The notes: generated by a model from the sequence alone, not told the origin. A stretch of 34,879 bases of DNA from Bacteroidota bacterium (GCA_013816895.1 JACDDR010000037.1:1-34879), one strand, 5' to 3'; shown: positions 7,747 through 17,519, numbered from the stretch's first letter. Program-made: numbers and translations.

Positions 7747-10008
7747 CTAAATTTTCACACCAACCACACAAACATCATCCAGCTGCTCCAGATTACCCTG
7801 CCAGGTTTCAAAAGTTTTGGAAAGGATCTCGCATTGTTCTGTCAAAGGTTTGGAAGAAATTGTTTTAATACGATCGATCAGATTTTTATACTTGAATTTT
7901 TTTCCATTCGGACCACCGAACTGATCATAATAGCCATCTGAAAAAATGTATAGTATATCATTCGCCATTAATTCTTTTTCGTGTTTTCCGAATAATTTGC
8001 AACGGTCGTCCTCGATGCCACCCAAGCCAAACTTATTTGGCTTTAACTCGATAAGCTCCTCACCACGTTTTATGATGAGCGGCCTGTTAGCGCCTGCAAA
8101 CGAAAGCGTATTCTTTTTCTTATCGATCACACAAACAGCAATGTCCATACCATCGTTATATTCTTTCTTACTTCCTTTTTTATTTAAGGCGTTGCTCACC
8201 CGCTTGTCCAGCGTTTGAAGAATGCCACCCGGATCAGTAATACCTTCCTCGAGGATAACCTGGTTTAATAAATTATGTCCCAGTATCGACATAAAAGCTC
8301 CGGGAACCCCATGCCCCGTACAATCACCAACGATCACAAACATCTTGTCCTCCACTTCTTCAAACCAGTAAAAGTCGCCGCTTACAATATCTTTTGGACG
8401 AAACAACACAAAGGATTCAGCAAAATGATTGTTGAGGATATCAGCTTCCGGAAACACTGCTTCCTGCAGTCGTTTTGCATATTGAATGCTATCAGTAATG
8501 TCTTTATTTTTTTCCTTGATAATAGTGTTTTGATAATTGATCTCATTTACCTGTTTCCCTAAAAGCTGGCTTGTTTTTCTTTTATTCAGAAATGCAAAAA
8601 TGGAAACACCCGCAAGAATCAATCCTAAAATGCAAATGATGATCAGTGTTTTTGCACGTGCTTCTTTCCGCAGCATCTCCTCATCATGAATTTTTTTACC
8701 AGCGTTCAACAATGCAATTTCCTTTTCCTTTTTTTCTGTACCATATTGTGTTTCCAGACTGTGCATATATTCGCTGTTGCTGATATTCGTTAAGCTGTCA
8801 TTTAATTTACGATGTTCAAGTATAAGATTAAATGCTGTTTTGAAATCACCAAGTCCTGAATAAGCAAATGCCATCGATTGCGTAATTTCAGCGCGGTTAA
8901 GAAGTTGCTTCGTTTCAATTTTTAAAGCCGCGTCCATGGCTTTTTTATAATACTCCAGCGCCAGTTTAGGGTTACCCAGTTTATAATGATAATCGCCCAG
9001 CGAACGATATGTGGGAGCCCTGTTGTTTAACTGGCCCGTTAAAAGATAGAGCTCAATTGCCTTTTCACAATATTGAATTGCCTTCCTATAGTCTTTTCGG
9101 TCGGCATAATTATTCGATAAATTGCCTAAAATCAGAGCCTGCATTTTATAATTACTTTCTTCGCGATACATCTTTAATGCCGTTTCTTCATATTCAAGTT
9201 CCTTATCCAGATTTCCCATGCTTCCATACATGGCGGCTGAAAGATATAAAGCTTCCGCCTCAAGCGATTTATTATCTATCTGCCGGGCAAGAGCCAATTC
9301 TTTTTCATAGTATCCAAGGGCTTTATCGTAAAAATTCTGCTGTTTAAAAACTGAACCTATAAAATGCAGAAGATGCCCATAGTCAACATTCCACCATTTA
9401 TTCTTTTCAAAAAGTCGTTGCGCTTCAATGTAATGCTCCATGGCTGGCTTATACTCGCCAATATCGTAATGCGCGCGACCTTTATACATCAAAATATCAG
9501 AAAGCAATTTTTCTTCGCCTCCGCGGGCCACCGCGAGAGCGCTGTCGAAATAGGCGATGCATTGTTTGGAAAGATCAAGACTCTGAATTACCATTGCAAT
9601 TCTTGCAAGATAGCGCGCCTGCCATTCCCTGTTTCCGTCTGTCCTGGCCTTGTTTAGCCCTGTCTCAAAATAATAACGGGCTTTTTGAGTCATTTCCCGC
9701 TGAAGAAAAATTTTACCAATTTTATCAAGTGTTCTGAAATAATATTTTCTGTCGGTTATATTGGATAAGGCGTAAAATACTTTCTTCATCTCATGAATTC
9801 CTTTTATGGAATCGTTTTTCATGAGGATAGCCGCGATTTTCAACTGCGCGTTAATTTTAACGGTGTCGGAAGTGCTTGTCTTTATAATCTTGTAAAGAGA
9901 ATCGATTTTCCCGCCATCATCGGCTTTTAAATTGCCTTGAAAAGTCAGCAGGAAAAGCAGCGTGAAAAAAAAATTTACGCCATAATTTTTATAGGGGTAT
10001 AAAAACAT
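7747..10008 (-). CDS. TPR sensor protein with SpoIIE/PP2C-type phosphatase domain
   Basis: A 753-residue inner-membrane signalling protein. It starts with a signal/anchor segment (FFFTLLFLLTF). About eight TPR units fill residues 70-430 (e.g. YFDSALAVARGG, YEKELALARQI, YYKKAMDAALKI), followed by a transmembrane helix near 452-474, a coiled coil ending in DITDSIQYAKRLQEAVFP, and a PP2C-like phosphatase domain from about 525 to the end. The metal-binding acidic positions are present in GDCTGHG (near 561), DGMDIAV (near 620), FSDGYYDQFGG (near 690) and LDDVCVV (near 744). The topology suggests a periplasmic TPR sensor controlling cytoplasmic Ser/Thr dephosphorylation, perhaps of an anti-sigma-antagonist-like target not found here. 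It leads a unit with the P-loop gene 10 nt downstream. Confidence 0.92.
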   Translation of the reverse strand: MFLYPYKNYGVNFFFTLLFLLTFQGNLKADDGGKIDSLYKIIKTSTSDTVKINAQLKIAAILMKNDSIKGIHEMKKVFYALSNITDRKYYFRTLDKIGKIFLQREMTQKARYYFETGLNKARTDGNREWQARYLARIAMVIQSLDLSKQCIAYFDSALAVARGGEEKLLSDILMYKGRAHYDIGEYKPAMEHYIEAQRLFEKNKWWNVDYGHLLHFIGSVFKQQNFYDKALGYYEKELALARQIDNKSLEAEALYLSAAMYGSMGNLDKELEYEETALKMYREESNYKMQALILGNLSNNYADRKDYRKAIQYCEKAIELYLLTGQLNNRAPTYRSLGDYHYKLGNPKLALEYYKKAMDAALKIETKQLLNRAEITQSMAFAYSGLGDFKTAFNLILEHRKLNDSLTNISNSEYMHSLETQYGTEKKEKEIALLNAGKKIHDEEMLRKEARAKTLIIICILGLILAGVSIFAFLNKRKTSQLLGKQVNEINYQNTIIKEKNKDITDSIQYAKRLQEAVFPEADILNNHFAESFVLFRPKDIVSGDFYWFEEVEDKMFVIVGDCTGHGVPGAFMSILGHNLLNQVILEEGITDPGGILQTLDKRVSNALNKKGSKKEYNDGMDIAVCVIDKKKNTLSFAGANRPLIIKRGEELIELKPNKFGLGGIEDDRCKLFGKHEKELMANDILYIFSDGYYDQFGGPNGKKFKYKNLIDRIKTISSKPLTEQCEILSKTFETWQGNLEQLDDVCVVGVKI

Positions 10009-10080
10009 TTAATCTGAACGAAGATAGAAAAATTATTTAGATGGAAAACGGTAAAAACTTTCTCACTCTTATGCAAAACT

Positions 10081-11031
10081 TCATTTCGTCTTGGCCTTTA
10101 ACCGGTCCTTCGCGGCGTTTTCTTTCTGACCTAGTGCATCAAACACCTCTGCCCTCAGAGCATAGGCGCCGCGATCCTTTGGGTTCACACTTATGTAACG
10201 GTTATAATGCAGTAAAGCTTTTTCAAAATTTTTTAATTCTACAAACGTTGAAGCGAGTTCAAAAATGGCCTTATCAAAGTTTGGGAACAGCGTAATTACT
10301 TTTTCATAATCTGCCACCGCTTTATCAGGTTCTCCTGCTTTCCGGTAAGCACTCGCTCTGTAAAAATAGTTTTGGATGTCGAGCGAGTCTGCCTCGATAA
10401 CCTTGCTGTAATCCGAAATCGCCACCGAATATTGCTTGTTACGTAAATAAATGTGCCCCCTCTTTACATAAGCATTATTAAATGTTGAATCTAACGATAT
10501 CGCTTTATTAAAGTCGATAAGTGCTTTTTCTGTATTTCCTGTTTTTTCATAAATATCCCCGCGATTATAATAACCGTGACTATCTTCAGGATTAGCAGTA
10601 ATGTATTTTGTAACATCTTTAAGCGCGAGATCAGGTTTCTTAACGCAGGAATAGGCAATACCCCTGTCAAGATAAGTGGCGGAAAGATCGGGCCTGAGTA
10701 CAATGGTTCTGGTAAAATCTAAGATTCCTTTTTCATATTGTCCCAGCTGGCAAAATACAAGACCGCGGTAATAATAATTAGCCGGTTCTTTGGTTGATAT
10801 TTCAATAGCTTTTGTATAGTCTTCGAGGGCTCCTTTATAATCTTCTATCTTATTTTTATAAAATGCCCTGCGCGAATAGGCAATTGAATTGGAAGGGTTT
10901 AATTTTATCAATAACGTTTGATCGTTAATTCTTTGAGAAATATTTTCAAAGGCAGACGAATCAAGATCCTGGCATGTTGCATTGCTTGTAATTAGAAAAA
11001 GAAAAAAAAATATACAGAATGAAAATCTCAT
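10081..11031 (-). CDS. Exported TPR protein
   Basis: A 316-residue protein with a signal peptide (FSFCIFFFLFLITSNATCQ) and about eight consecutive 34-residue TPR units, such as YSRRAFYKNKIEDYKGALED, YYYRGLVFCQLGQYEKGILD, YYNRGDIYEKTGNTEKALID and YFYRASAYRKAGEPDKAVAD. The spacing and the Tyr-Arg-Gly/Ala pattern fit Sel1-free classical TPRs in the O-linked GlcNAc transferase style, but no catalytic domain follows. It most likely acts as a periplasmic scaffold. Its ATG overlaps the TGA of the upstream DUF1684 gene in an ATGA arrangement, so the two are translationally coupled. The gap to the next gene is 72 nt. Confidence 0.85.
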   Translation of the reverse strand: MRFSFCIFFFLFLITSNATCQDLDSSAFENISQRINDQTLLIKLNPSNSIAYSRRAFYKNKIEDYKGALEDYTKAIEISTKEPANYYYRGLVFCQLGQYEKGILDFTRTIVLRPDLSATYLDRGIAYSCVKKPDLALKDVTKYITANPEDSHGYYNRGDIYEKTGNTEKALIDFNKAISLDSTFNNAYVKRGHIYLRNKQYSVAISDYSKVIEADSLDIQNYFYRASAYRKAGEPDKAVADYEKVITLFPNFDKAIFELASTFVELKNFEKALLHYNRYISVNPKDRGAYALRAEVFDALGQKENAAKDRLKAKTK

Positions 11032-11636
11032 TCCCTGAATTTAATTCCTGCTTTTATTTCCGTCTTAAGATTATTTTCGGCCGGGGGCACAGGACAGGAA
11101 TAGCCGTGGTTGTAAGCGCAATAAGGGTTATAGGCCTTATTGAAATCAACACTAATTTTAGTGCCGGAAGGTATTCTTAAATCAATATATCTGCCGCCTC
11201 CATAAGTTTCGTTGCCATTAGTAACATCTTTAAAAGGAAGGAACAGATAATCTTTATACTCCACTTGCTTGATCAGATCCATATTCTGATAAACGTTCAG
11301 CTTGTACTTTTTATTGTTTATTCTGAAAGATATTTCACCGTACTTCACATATAACGGTTCGCGATCTGTAGTCGTTTTCATTTTAAATTCCTTTTCCGCT
11401 GGAGTCCTTTTAAGCTCTGCAGTGACGCAAAGTTTAGCGTCATACGGAAAAAATTCATGCCCTTTAAAATTCTTACGGTCGTTTTGCGAAAGCGGCGAAT
11501 GCAGAGAATCAGCATATTGTTTGTCAAGTTCCTGTCGGAAAATAATCGCAGAATTTTTTAGACTATCACCTGATTGCTTCTGTGACCAGCAAGCCGTATA
11601 AACCAGCAAACTCAATAAAAGGATTTTAATTCTCAT
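11028..11636 (-). CDS. DUF1684 family exported protein
   Basis: A 202-residue protein with an N-terminal export signal (KILLLSLLVYTACWSQ). The cysteine could be a lipoprotein cysteine, but the Tyr at -3 is a poor lipobox, so signal peptidase I cleavage after SQ is also possible. The body fits DUF1684: an early LDKQYADSLHSPL helix, a SPL..NDRKNFKGHEFFPYD motif, LFLPFKDVTNGNETYGGGRYID near residues 130-152, and the end motif NPYCAYNHGYSCPVPPAENNL. The biochemical function of the family is unknown to me. It is coupled by a 4-nt overlap to the TPR gene and starts 21 nt after icmF's stop, so all three may be cotranscribed. Confidence 0.85.
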   Translation of the reverse strand: MRIKILLLSLLVYTACWSQKQSGDSLKNSAIIFRQELDKQYADSLHSPLSQNDRKNFKGHEFFPYDAKLCVTAELKRTPAEKEFKMKTTTDREPLYVKYGEISFRINNKKYKLNVYQNMDLIKQVEYKDYLFLPFKDVTNGNETYGGGRYIDLRIPSGTKISVDFNKAYNPYCAYNHGYSCPVPPAENNLKTEIKAGIKFRE

Positions 11637-11657
11637 AAACGCTTTCCCAAAAAGACA

Positions 11658-14600
11658 CTACATGTTTCTGCGGTACTGCCCCCCTACTTCAAACAAGGCA
11701 TTGGTGATCTGACCTAAGGAACAATATTTAACCGCTTCCATTAACCCTGCGAACATATTTTTATTCTGGATAGCCGCTTCCTGCAAATCTTTCAGCACTT
11801 GAGCGCTTTTTTCCTTGTTGGTTTCCCAAAGTGTGTTCCGTGTTGTAATCTGTGCTTCTTTTTCTTCCGTAGTAGAACGGATCACTTCGCGGGGCAGCAT
11901 GGTTGGACTGCCTTTCGAACTTAGAAATGTATTTACACCTATTAACGGATACTCACCATTATGTTTTAAGGTTTCGTAATACAAACTTTCTTCCTGAATC
12001 TTACTCCTCTGGTACATCGTTTCCATAGCGCCGAGCACGCCACCGCGTTCTGTGATGCTGTCGAATTCTTTTAACACAGCCTCTTCAACAAGATCAGTTA
12101 ACTCTTCGATAATAAAAGCTCCCTGCAGTGGGTTCTCATTCTTGGCAAGACCTAATTCGCGGTTAATAATTAACTGGATGGCCATTGCCCTGCGAACCGA
12201 TTCCTCCGTTGGCGTTGTGATGGCCTCATCATAAGCATTAGTATGCAGTGAATTGCAATTATCATAAATTGCGTACAAAGCCTGAAGAGTAGTCCGGATA
12301 TCATTAAAATCAATTTCCTGTGCGTGGAGCGAACGTCCTGATGTTTGAATATGGTACTTCAGCATCTGACTCCTTTCGTTCCCGCCGTATTTTTGCTTCA
12401 TGGCCTTGGCCCAGATACGACGGGCTACACGGCCTATTACGCTGTACTCAGGATCAATTCCATTACTGAAGAAGAAAGATAAGTTTGGCGCGAAATCATT
12501 AATATTCATTCCGCGGCTTAAATAATATTCAACAAAAGTAAATCCGTTGGATAAAGTAAAAGCCAGTTGCGAAATAGGATTGGCGCCTGCTTCCGCAATG
12601 TGATAGCCGCTGATGGAAACAGAATAAAAATTTCGGATGTTATTGTCAATAAAATATTGCTGCACATCTCCCATAACACGAAGACTGAACTCGGTGCTGA
12701 AAATACAGGTGTTCTGAGCTTGGTCTTCTTTCAAAATATCTGCCTGCACTGTTCCGCGAACCTGCGCAAGGGTGCTGATCTTGATTTTTTCGTAAACGTC
12801 CTTTGGCAACACCATGTCGCCGGTAACGCCAAGTAGCATTAAACCCAGGCCATTATTGCCCTCCGGTAATTTGTCTGAATTGTAAGAAGGGCGTTTTGTT
12901 CCTTTTTTCTTAAAGATCTCTTCTATTTTTTTATCGATTTCTTTCTCTAATTTATTTTCTTTAATGTATAATTCACATTGCTGATCAATAGCCGCATTCA
13001 TAAAAAACGCAGCAATGGTGGCAGCCGGACCGTTAATGGTCATGGACACAGAAGTTTTCGGATCCGCTAAATTAAAACCGCTGTATAGTTTTTTTGCATC
13101 ATCAAGACAACATACGCTCACGCCGGAATTACCGATCTTTCCGTAAATATCCGGACGATGATCGGGATCATTTCCGTAAAGTGTTACGCTGTCGAAGGCT
13201 GTACTCAAGCGATGAGCGGGCATTCCAAGACTCACATAGTGAAACCTTTTATTCGTTCTTTCTGGTCCGCCTTCTCCTGCAAACATCCTGGTTGGATCTT
13301 CTCCTTCGCGCTTGAAAGGATAAATACCCGCTGTGTAAGGAAACTCGCCAGGAAAATTTTCGCGTAAACTCCAACTTAAAATATCGCCCCAACCCGAATA
13401 TCTTGGAACCGAAACTTTGGGGATCTGTGAATGCGATAAACTTTCGTAATGTGTTTTTATTTTTATTTCCTTGTCGCGAACTTTAAATATGTAATATTCG
13501 TTCTGGTAATTTTTCTTTTTATCGGCAAAGGTTTCCAGCGTTTTTAAATTACGCGGATCAAGATCCAGTCGAATGTGTTCAGACTGTTCTTCCAGCGTTT
13601 TTACGATCCTGTCTTTATCGTCTATCTTTGAATCCTTAAGCGTTTGAATGGTATTGCGAATACTCTGTAACTTAATAGCAATCTCGCTTTGCGCATTCAC
13701 CCATTTATCATAAGTTCTGCTGGCCTCTGATATTTCACTTAAATAACGCGTACGGTTTGGCGGAATGATATAGATCTTCTCGCTCATTTCGTTGGTTATT
13801 TTAAAACCGGATATTAAATTACACTTGGTTTTTTCAACCAGTTTATCCATCAAAGCCTTGTAGAGTCTGTTCGTGCCCGGATCGTTGAATTGTGATGCGA
13901 TTGTTCCGTACACCGGTATATCTTCATCCTTTATCTCCCAAAGATTATGGTTGCGTTTGTATTGTTTCTTTACATCCCGCAAAGCATCCTGTGCGCCACG
14001 CTTATCAAATTTGTTGATAGCCACAATATCTGCAAACTCAAGCATGTCGATTTTTTCGAGCTGAGTTGCGGCACCAAATTCAGGAGTCATAATATACAGA
14101 CTCATGTTGCTGTGTTCGATGATCTCTGTATCACTTTGACCAATACCAGCCGTTTCAATAATTACAAGATCAAAACCGGAAACTTTTATAATATCTATTG
14201 CATCCTGAACGTACTTACTCAAGGCTAAATTACTCTGGCGTGTTGCCAGCGAACGCATGTACACACGTTCGTTGCGGATAGAGTTCATGCGGATCCTGTC
14301 ACCTAATAAAGCGCCGCCTGTTTTTCGTTTGCTTGGATCAACAGAAACAATTCCAATATGTTTGTCCGGAAAATCAATTAAAAACCTTCTAACCAGTTCA
14401 TCTACTAAAGAAGATTTCCCTGCGCCTCCGGTGCCTGTAATTCCAATAACCGGCGTTGAAGATTTTTTTGCCTCCGCGCGGATCTTATCTAAAACACTTT
14501 TACTTTCCTCATTAAAATTTTCAGCTGCAGAGATTAATTTCGCAATGGATTTATGATCACGTTCTGCTAGATGTTTGGCCTCGCCATTCAAATTTGCGCC

Positions 14601-15041
14601 GGTAGCATAATCACTTTGTTTCAGCACATCATTGATCATTCCCTGCAGGCCAAGCGAACGCCCGTCGTCAGGATGATAAATGCGCGTGATACCATACTTA
14701 TGTAATTCTTCAATTTCAGATGGTAAAATTGTTCCTCCACCGCCGCCGAAAATTTTGATATGTCCGCATCCCCGTTCTTTTAAAAGATCGAACATGTATT
14801 TAAAATATTCGTTGTGCCCTCCCTGATAGCTTGTAATGGCAATGGCATTTGCATCTTCCTGAATAGCGCAATCCACAATTTCCTGCACGCTGCGGTCGTG
14901 ACCAAGATGTATGATCTCGGCACCGGTACTTTGCATCACGCGGCGCATAATGTTAATTGCGGCGTCGTGCCCGTCAAATAAAGCAGCGGCGGTTACAATG
15001 CGTATTTTATGTTTGGTTTTGTAGGGAATGGTCTCAATCAT
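11658..15041 (-). CDS. icmF: Fused acyl-CoA mutase with GTPase chaperone (IcmF type)
   Basis: A 1127-residue adenosylcobalamin enzyme that interconverts isobutyryl-CoA and n-butyryl-CoA (or related branched acyl-CoAs), with its own G-protein chaperone built in. Domain order: B12-binding domain at 15-150 with the lower-ligand His in FDGHDAAIN; MeaB-like GTPase at about 195-420 with P-loop [25 protein letters not shown] and NKFD; linker; mutase barrel from about 545 with [13 protein letters not shown]. At the site where methylmalonyl-CoA mutases have Arg in the RNTYI motif, this protein has Gln (QNTCI, Gln about 776), which argues against a carboxylated substrate. Length and order match IcmF. 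It likely serves valine or branched-chain acyl-CoA catabolism. A divergent promoter region separates it from 15233. Confidence 0.95.
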   Translation of the reverse strand: MIETIPYKTKHKIRIVTAAALFDGHDAAINIMRRVMQSTGAEIIHLGHDRSVQEIVDCAIQEDANAIAITSYQGGHNEYFKYMFDLLKERGCGHIKIFGGGGGTILPSEIEELHKYGITRIYHPDDGRSLGLQGMINDVLKQSDYATGANLNGEAKHLAERDHKSIAKLISAAENFNEESKSVLDKIRAEAKKSSTPVIGITGTGGAGKSSLVDELVRRFLIDFPDKHIGIVSVDPSKRKTGGALLGDRIRMNSIRNERVYMRSLATRQSNLALSKYVQDAIDIIKVSGFDLVIIETAGIGQSDTEIIEHSNMSLYIMTPEFGAATQLEKIDMLEFADIVAINKFDKRGAQDALRDVKKQYKRNHNLWEIKDEDIPVYGTIASQFNDPGTNRLYKALMDKLVEKTKCNLISGFKITNEMSEKIYIIPPNRTRYLSEISEASRTYDKWVNAQSEIAIKLQSIRNTIQTLKDSKIDDKDRIVKTLEEQSEHIRLDLDPRNLKTLETFADKKKNYQNEYYIFKVRDKEIKIKTHYESLSHSQIPKVSVPRYSGWGDILSWSLRENFPGEFPYTAGIYPFKREGEDPTRMFAGEGGPERTNKRFHYVSLGMPAHRLSTAFDSVTLYGNDPDHRPDIYGKIGNSGVSVCCLDDAKKLYSGFNLADPKTSVSMTINGPAATIAAFFMNAAIDQQCELYIKENKLEKEIDKKIEEIFKKKGTKRPSYNSDKLPEGNNGLGLMLLGVTGDMVLPKDVYEKIKISTLAQVRGTVQADILKEDQAQNTCIFSTEFSLRVMGDVQQYFIDNNIRNFYSVSISGYHIAEAGANPISQLAFTLSNGFTFVEYYLSRGMNINDFAPNLSFFFSNGIDPEYSVIGRVARRIWAKAMKQKYGGNERSQMLKYHIQTSGRSLHAQEIDFNDIRTTLQALYAIYDNCNSLHTNAYDEAITTPTEESVRRAMAIQLIINRELGLAKNENPLQGAFIIEELTDLVEEAVLKEFDSITERGGVLGAMETMYQRSKIQEESLYYETLKHNGEYPLIGVNTFLSSKGSPTMLPREVIRSTTEEKEAQITTRNTLWETNKEKSAQVLKDLQEAAIQNKNMFAGLMEAVKYCSLGQITNALFEVGGQYRRNM

Positions 15042-15183
15042 GTGTTCCGGTAATTTAGAGCCCTAAATTTAGCGGAATTAAGCCATTTTCTTCAATTTTT
15101 TTGTTGCAAACCTGCACAAAAGCAAATTTGAATGAATTTGTAAATATTATTGACCGGGTACGGGACTTTATGCTGTTCGAGAA

Positions 15184-15201
15184 GGCACGAATGGCACGAA
15201 A
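15184..15201. repeat. Tandem 9-bp GGCACGAAT repeat
   Basis: Two adjacent near-identical 9-mers (GGCACGAAT, GGCACGAAA) lie in the divergent region between icmF and the T9SS repeat protein. The CACGAAT core resembles short intergenic repeats I recall from many Bacteroidota genomes, and ACGAAT is also the building unit of the element at 23248-23341. The rest of the 191-nt spacer shows two AT-rich TAAATTTA sites near icmF that are one base off a -7 box. Confidence 0.4.
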
Positions 15202-15232
15202 TTTTAAGATTATCTTCAAATAAACATTGTTA

Positions 15233-16954
15233 ATGAAGCACCTTTTTATTTCACTATGTTTTCTATATAAATTTGCCTCCCATGCACAGCCAGGCTTTGC
15301 ATGGGCCAAACAAATGGGGGGCCCTGGATATGATTCCGCATGGGGAATAACAACAGATTCAAAGAATAATGCCATCACTACCGGATATTTCGGCTCAACT
15401 GCTGATTTTGACCCAGGACCTGGGATTTTTACTTTAACAGCCTCTGGCTCTTCCGATATTTTCATAAGCAAATTAGATGTTAATGGAAATTTTTTGTGGG
15501 CAAAAAGTCTGGGCGGCGATACAGGTGACTGGGGTTTATCTATTACATCGGATCGTTATGATAACATTTACGTCGCCGGCTTTTTTTATCGCACGGCGGA
15601 CTTTGATCCAGGGCCGTCTGTTTTTAACATGACAGCTTTTGGAGGAAATTCAGGCGACGCATTCTTGTTAAAACTAGATCCTGCTGGAAATTTTGTTTGG
15701 GCGAAACAATTCGGTGGTAACAGTAGTGACAGGGCAACCGCTTTGGTGGTTGATACTCAAGGATCAATTTATATTGCTGGTGATTTCGCGGGTACGGCTG
15801 ACTTTGATCCCGGCTTAAATATTTACAATTTGACAAGCCCAGGGGGATATAGTAATTATGTGTGTAAATTAGATTCTATTGGAAATTTTATCTGGGCCAA
15901 GAATATAGTTAAATATGTCTCAAGTGGCTTAGATCTTTGGGACATGGCCGTTGACAGTAGTTTTAATATATACACAACAGGACGGTTTCAAGGTTCTGCG
16001 GATTTTGACCCGGGTCCAAATAATTATATATTAACTTCAAAAGGAAACTACGATATCTATCTAAATAAATTAAACAGTTCGGGCAACTTAGTTTGGGCTT
16101 TGGCGTTCGGTGGTAACTCTTTCGATAGCGGGTATTCTTTAGCTGTTGATAGGGTTGGAAATATAGTTTTTACCGGGTGCTTTATGGATACAGTTGATTT
16201 TGACCCTGGAATAGGTACGCAGACTTTAGTTGCGATGGGAGTTAATGATATTTTTGTATCTAAATTAGATTCTTCAGGTAACTTTATTTGGATAAAGCAA
16301 ATGGGCGGAACAAGCAACGATGCCGGAAACGCCCTAGAGATAGATTTGGCAAATAATATTTATATAACAGGCTCTTTTAGGAGCACCAATGCAGATTTTG
16401 ATCCTGGTGCGGGGACATACTTACTGAACTCCGTTGGATTTAACGATTTTTATTTATGCAAACTTAATACGAAAGGCCATTTCTTATGCGCGGGCTCGAT
16501 GGGTGGCAGTGGTAATGGGTCGGGACTCAACGAAGGACACTCAATTGCGATTAATAAATACGGAGAAATTTTTATAGCTGGTCAATATGCAAGTTATGCG
16601 TGTGATTTTGACCCTACGACTTCGACCTATACTTTGGCTTCACCCTCCAGTTTTAATATTTTCGTAACCAAACTATATGATTGCGGAGTAACAACAAAAA
16701 CTAATACAGACCAGGTCAATGAAAATTCAGTTATTCTATTTCCAAATCCATCCTCTGGAGTTTTCAATATCCACTTTAGTGGCACTCAGACAAAAATTTC
16801 CATTTACGATATATTAGGAAATTTCATTTTGAATAAGAGTTGTATGAGTGATACGAATCTCACAATCGATTTAAGTGGTCAGCCTAAGGGTATCTATATT
16901 CTGGAAATAATATCCGAAGGGCAAAGGACGATAAAAAAAGTGTTAGTTGAATAG
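15233..16954 (+). CDS. T9SS-secreted SBBP/beta-propeller-like repeat protein
   Basis: A 573-residue protein starting at ATG 15233; TTG codons just upstream are less likely. The signal peptide is short (HLFISLCFLYKFASHAQ). Seven repeats of 65-70 residues follow, each built as GNFxWAKxxGG, a D..NIYxxGxF strand, then xADFDPG and a D[IV]F[IV]xKLD close. The DFDPG acidic loops begin at 15404, 15599, 15800, 16001, 16196, 16394 and 16604, the last degenerate (DFDPTT). This fits a seven-bladed propeller of the SBBP type. The C-terminal 75 residues are a T9SS type A sorting domain (ILFPNPSSGVFNIHF, IYDILGN, QPKGIYILEI). It is probably released or bound at the cell surface; ligand unknown. It stands alone on the plus strand. 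Confidence 0.87.
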   Translation: MKHLFISLCFLYKFASHAQPGFAWAKQMGGPGYDSAWGITTDSKNNAITTGYFGSTADFDPGPGIFTLTASGSSDIFISKLDVNGNFLWAKSLGGDTGDWGLSITSDRYDNIYVAGFFYRTADFDPGPSVFNMTAFGGNSGDAFLLKLDPAGNFVWAKQFGGNSSDRATALVVDTQGSIYIAGDFAGTADFDPGLNIYNLTSPGGYSNYVCKLDSIGNFIWAKNIVKYVSSGLDLWDMAVDSSFNIYTTGRFQGSADFDPGPNNYILTSKGNYDIYLNKLNSSGNLVWALAFGGNSFDSGYSLAVDRVGNIVFTGCFMDTVDFDPGIGTQTLVAMGVNDIFVSKLDSSGNFIWIKQMGGTSNDAGNALEIDLANNIYITGSFRSTNADFDPGAGTYLLNSVGFNDFYLCKLNTKGHFLCAGSMGGSGNGSGLNEGHSIAINKYGEIFIAGQYASYACDFDPTTSTYTLASPSSFNIFVTKLYDCGVTTKTNTDQVNENSVILFPNPSSGVFNIHFSGTQTKISIYDILGNFILNKSCMSDTNLTIDLSGQPKGIYILEIISEGQRTIKKVLVE

Positions 16955-17069
16955 TTCATTTTTTTGGTAATTATACTTCCAGCCATTGTCCTAACAACAA
17001 TTTCCTTTAGTCATTACAAAAAATTAAAAGGTTAAAGAACTCCTGGCTTTATAACACCTTTACAGGGTT

Positions 17070-17088
17070 CCTTTGCGCCTCTGTGTTT
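17070..17088. repeat. Intergenic CTTTGCGCCTCTGTG-type repeat fragment
   Basis: CCTTTGCGCCTCTGTGTTT lies between the convergent genes ending at 16954 and 17107. It resembles degenerate CTTTGCGCCTTTGCG strings I recall from intergenic spacers of Bacteroidota. Just before it, an imperfect inverted repeat (AAAGAACTCCTG near 17034 with CAGGGTTCCTTT near 17063) could act as a two-way terminator. Nothing else is visible in this 152-nt spacer. Confidence 0.35.
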
Positions 17089-17106
17089 AAAGCCCCTGCC
17101 CCGTGT

Positions 17107-17460
17107 TTAAGAATTATTTGGCGTATGCGTCCTCTTCGAATCTCCGCTAAAATAAAACAAGGCAACAAATGCAAATCCAAGACCAAAGGGAATAGCCGCA
17201 AAATTTTTGTAATGATTTTCATTAAAAAATTCCATCATCATCCAGAAACTATTGGCTGCGATCCAGAAAAAGATTGCAATGTTAATATAAACATCATGCG
17301 TTTTAAGCGTTTTGTAAACAAGATAAACCGCGAGAGACAAAGTGGGAAAGATCATTAACGCCCCTATCCACCTAAGTTCCAGCATCCAGCACGTATCTTT
17401 TATAAGCCAGAAAACAATATGCATGCTCTCGTACTTTCTTATTTTATCCCACAATTCCAT
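17107..17460 (-). CDS. Small integral membrane protein, unknown function
   Basis: A 117-residue protein with three clear and perhaps four membrane segments: MHIVFWLIKDTCWML (weak, near 13-27), IGALMIFPTLSLAVYLVY (32-49), VYINIAIFFWIAANSFWMMM (56-75) and AAIPFGLGFAFVALFYF (88-104). The motif WLIKDTCWM.EL and the FFWIAANSFWM segment look conserved in a Bacteroidota family of unknown role, from memory. There are no enzymatic motifs. It diverges from the sigma-factor gene, and a TAATTTTG -7 box lies 10 nt upstream of its ATG. The C-terminal tail is short and hydrophilic. Confidence 0.7.
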   Translation of the reverse strand: MELWDKIRKYESMHIVFWLIKDTCWMLELRWIGALMIFPTLSLAVYLVYKTLKTHDVYINIAIFFWIAANSFWMMMEFFNENHYKNFAAIPFGLGFAFVALFYFSGDSKRTHTPNNS

Positions 17461-17470
17461 ATTTACAGCC

Positions 17471-17478
17471 CAAAATTA
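17471..17478 (-). promoter_or_regulatory. Candidate -7 box for the small membrane protein gene
   Basis: TAATTTTG on the minus strand matches TAnnTTTG exactly, 10 nt before the ATG at 17460, inside the 59-nt divergent spacer shared with the sigma-factor gene. On the plus strand only a weaker TATTTTTA is seen for the sigma gene. Confidence 0.45.
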
Positions 17479-17519
17479 AACTTTTCCTTTATTTTTACGT
17501 CTAAATACAAAGTTTTCCT

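Noticed and set aside
10009..10080. Possible tRNA or small RNA in the spacers of the minus-strand block
   Set aside because: No cloverleaf, CCA end or GTTCGA-type T-loop was seen in this or the other spacers.
15055..15471. 138-codon minus-strand frame over the start of the T9SS repeat protein
   Set aside because: It runs antisense through the repeats and spacer; its Pro/Gly pattern mirrors the repeated DFDPG codons.
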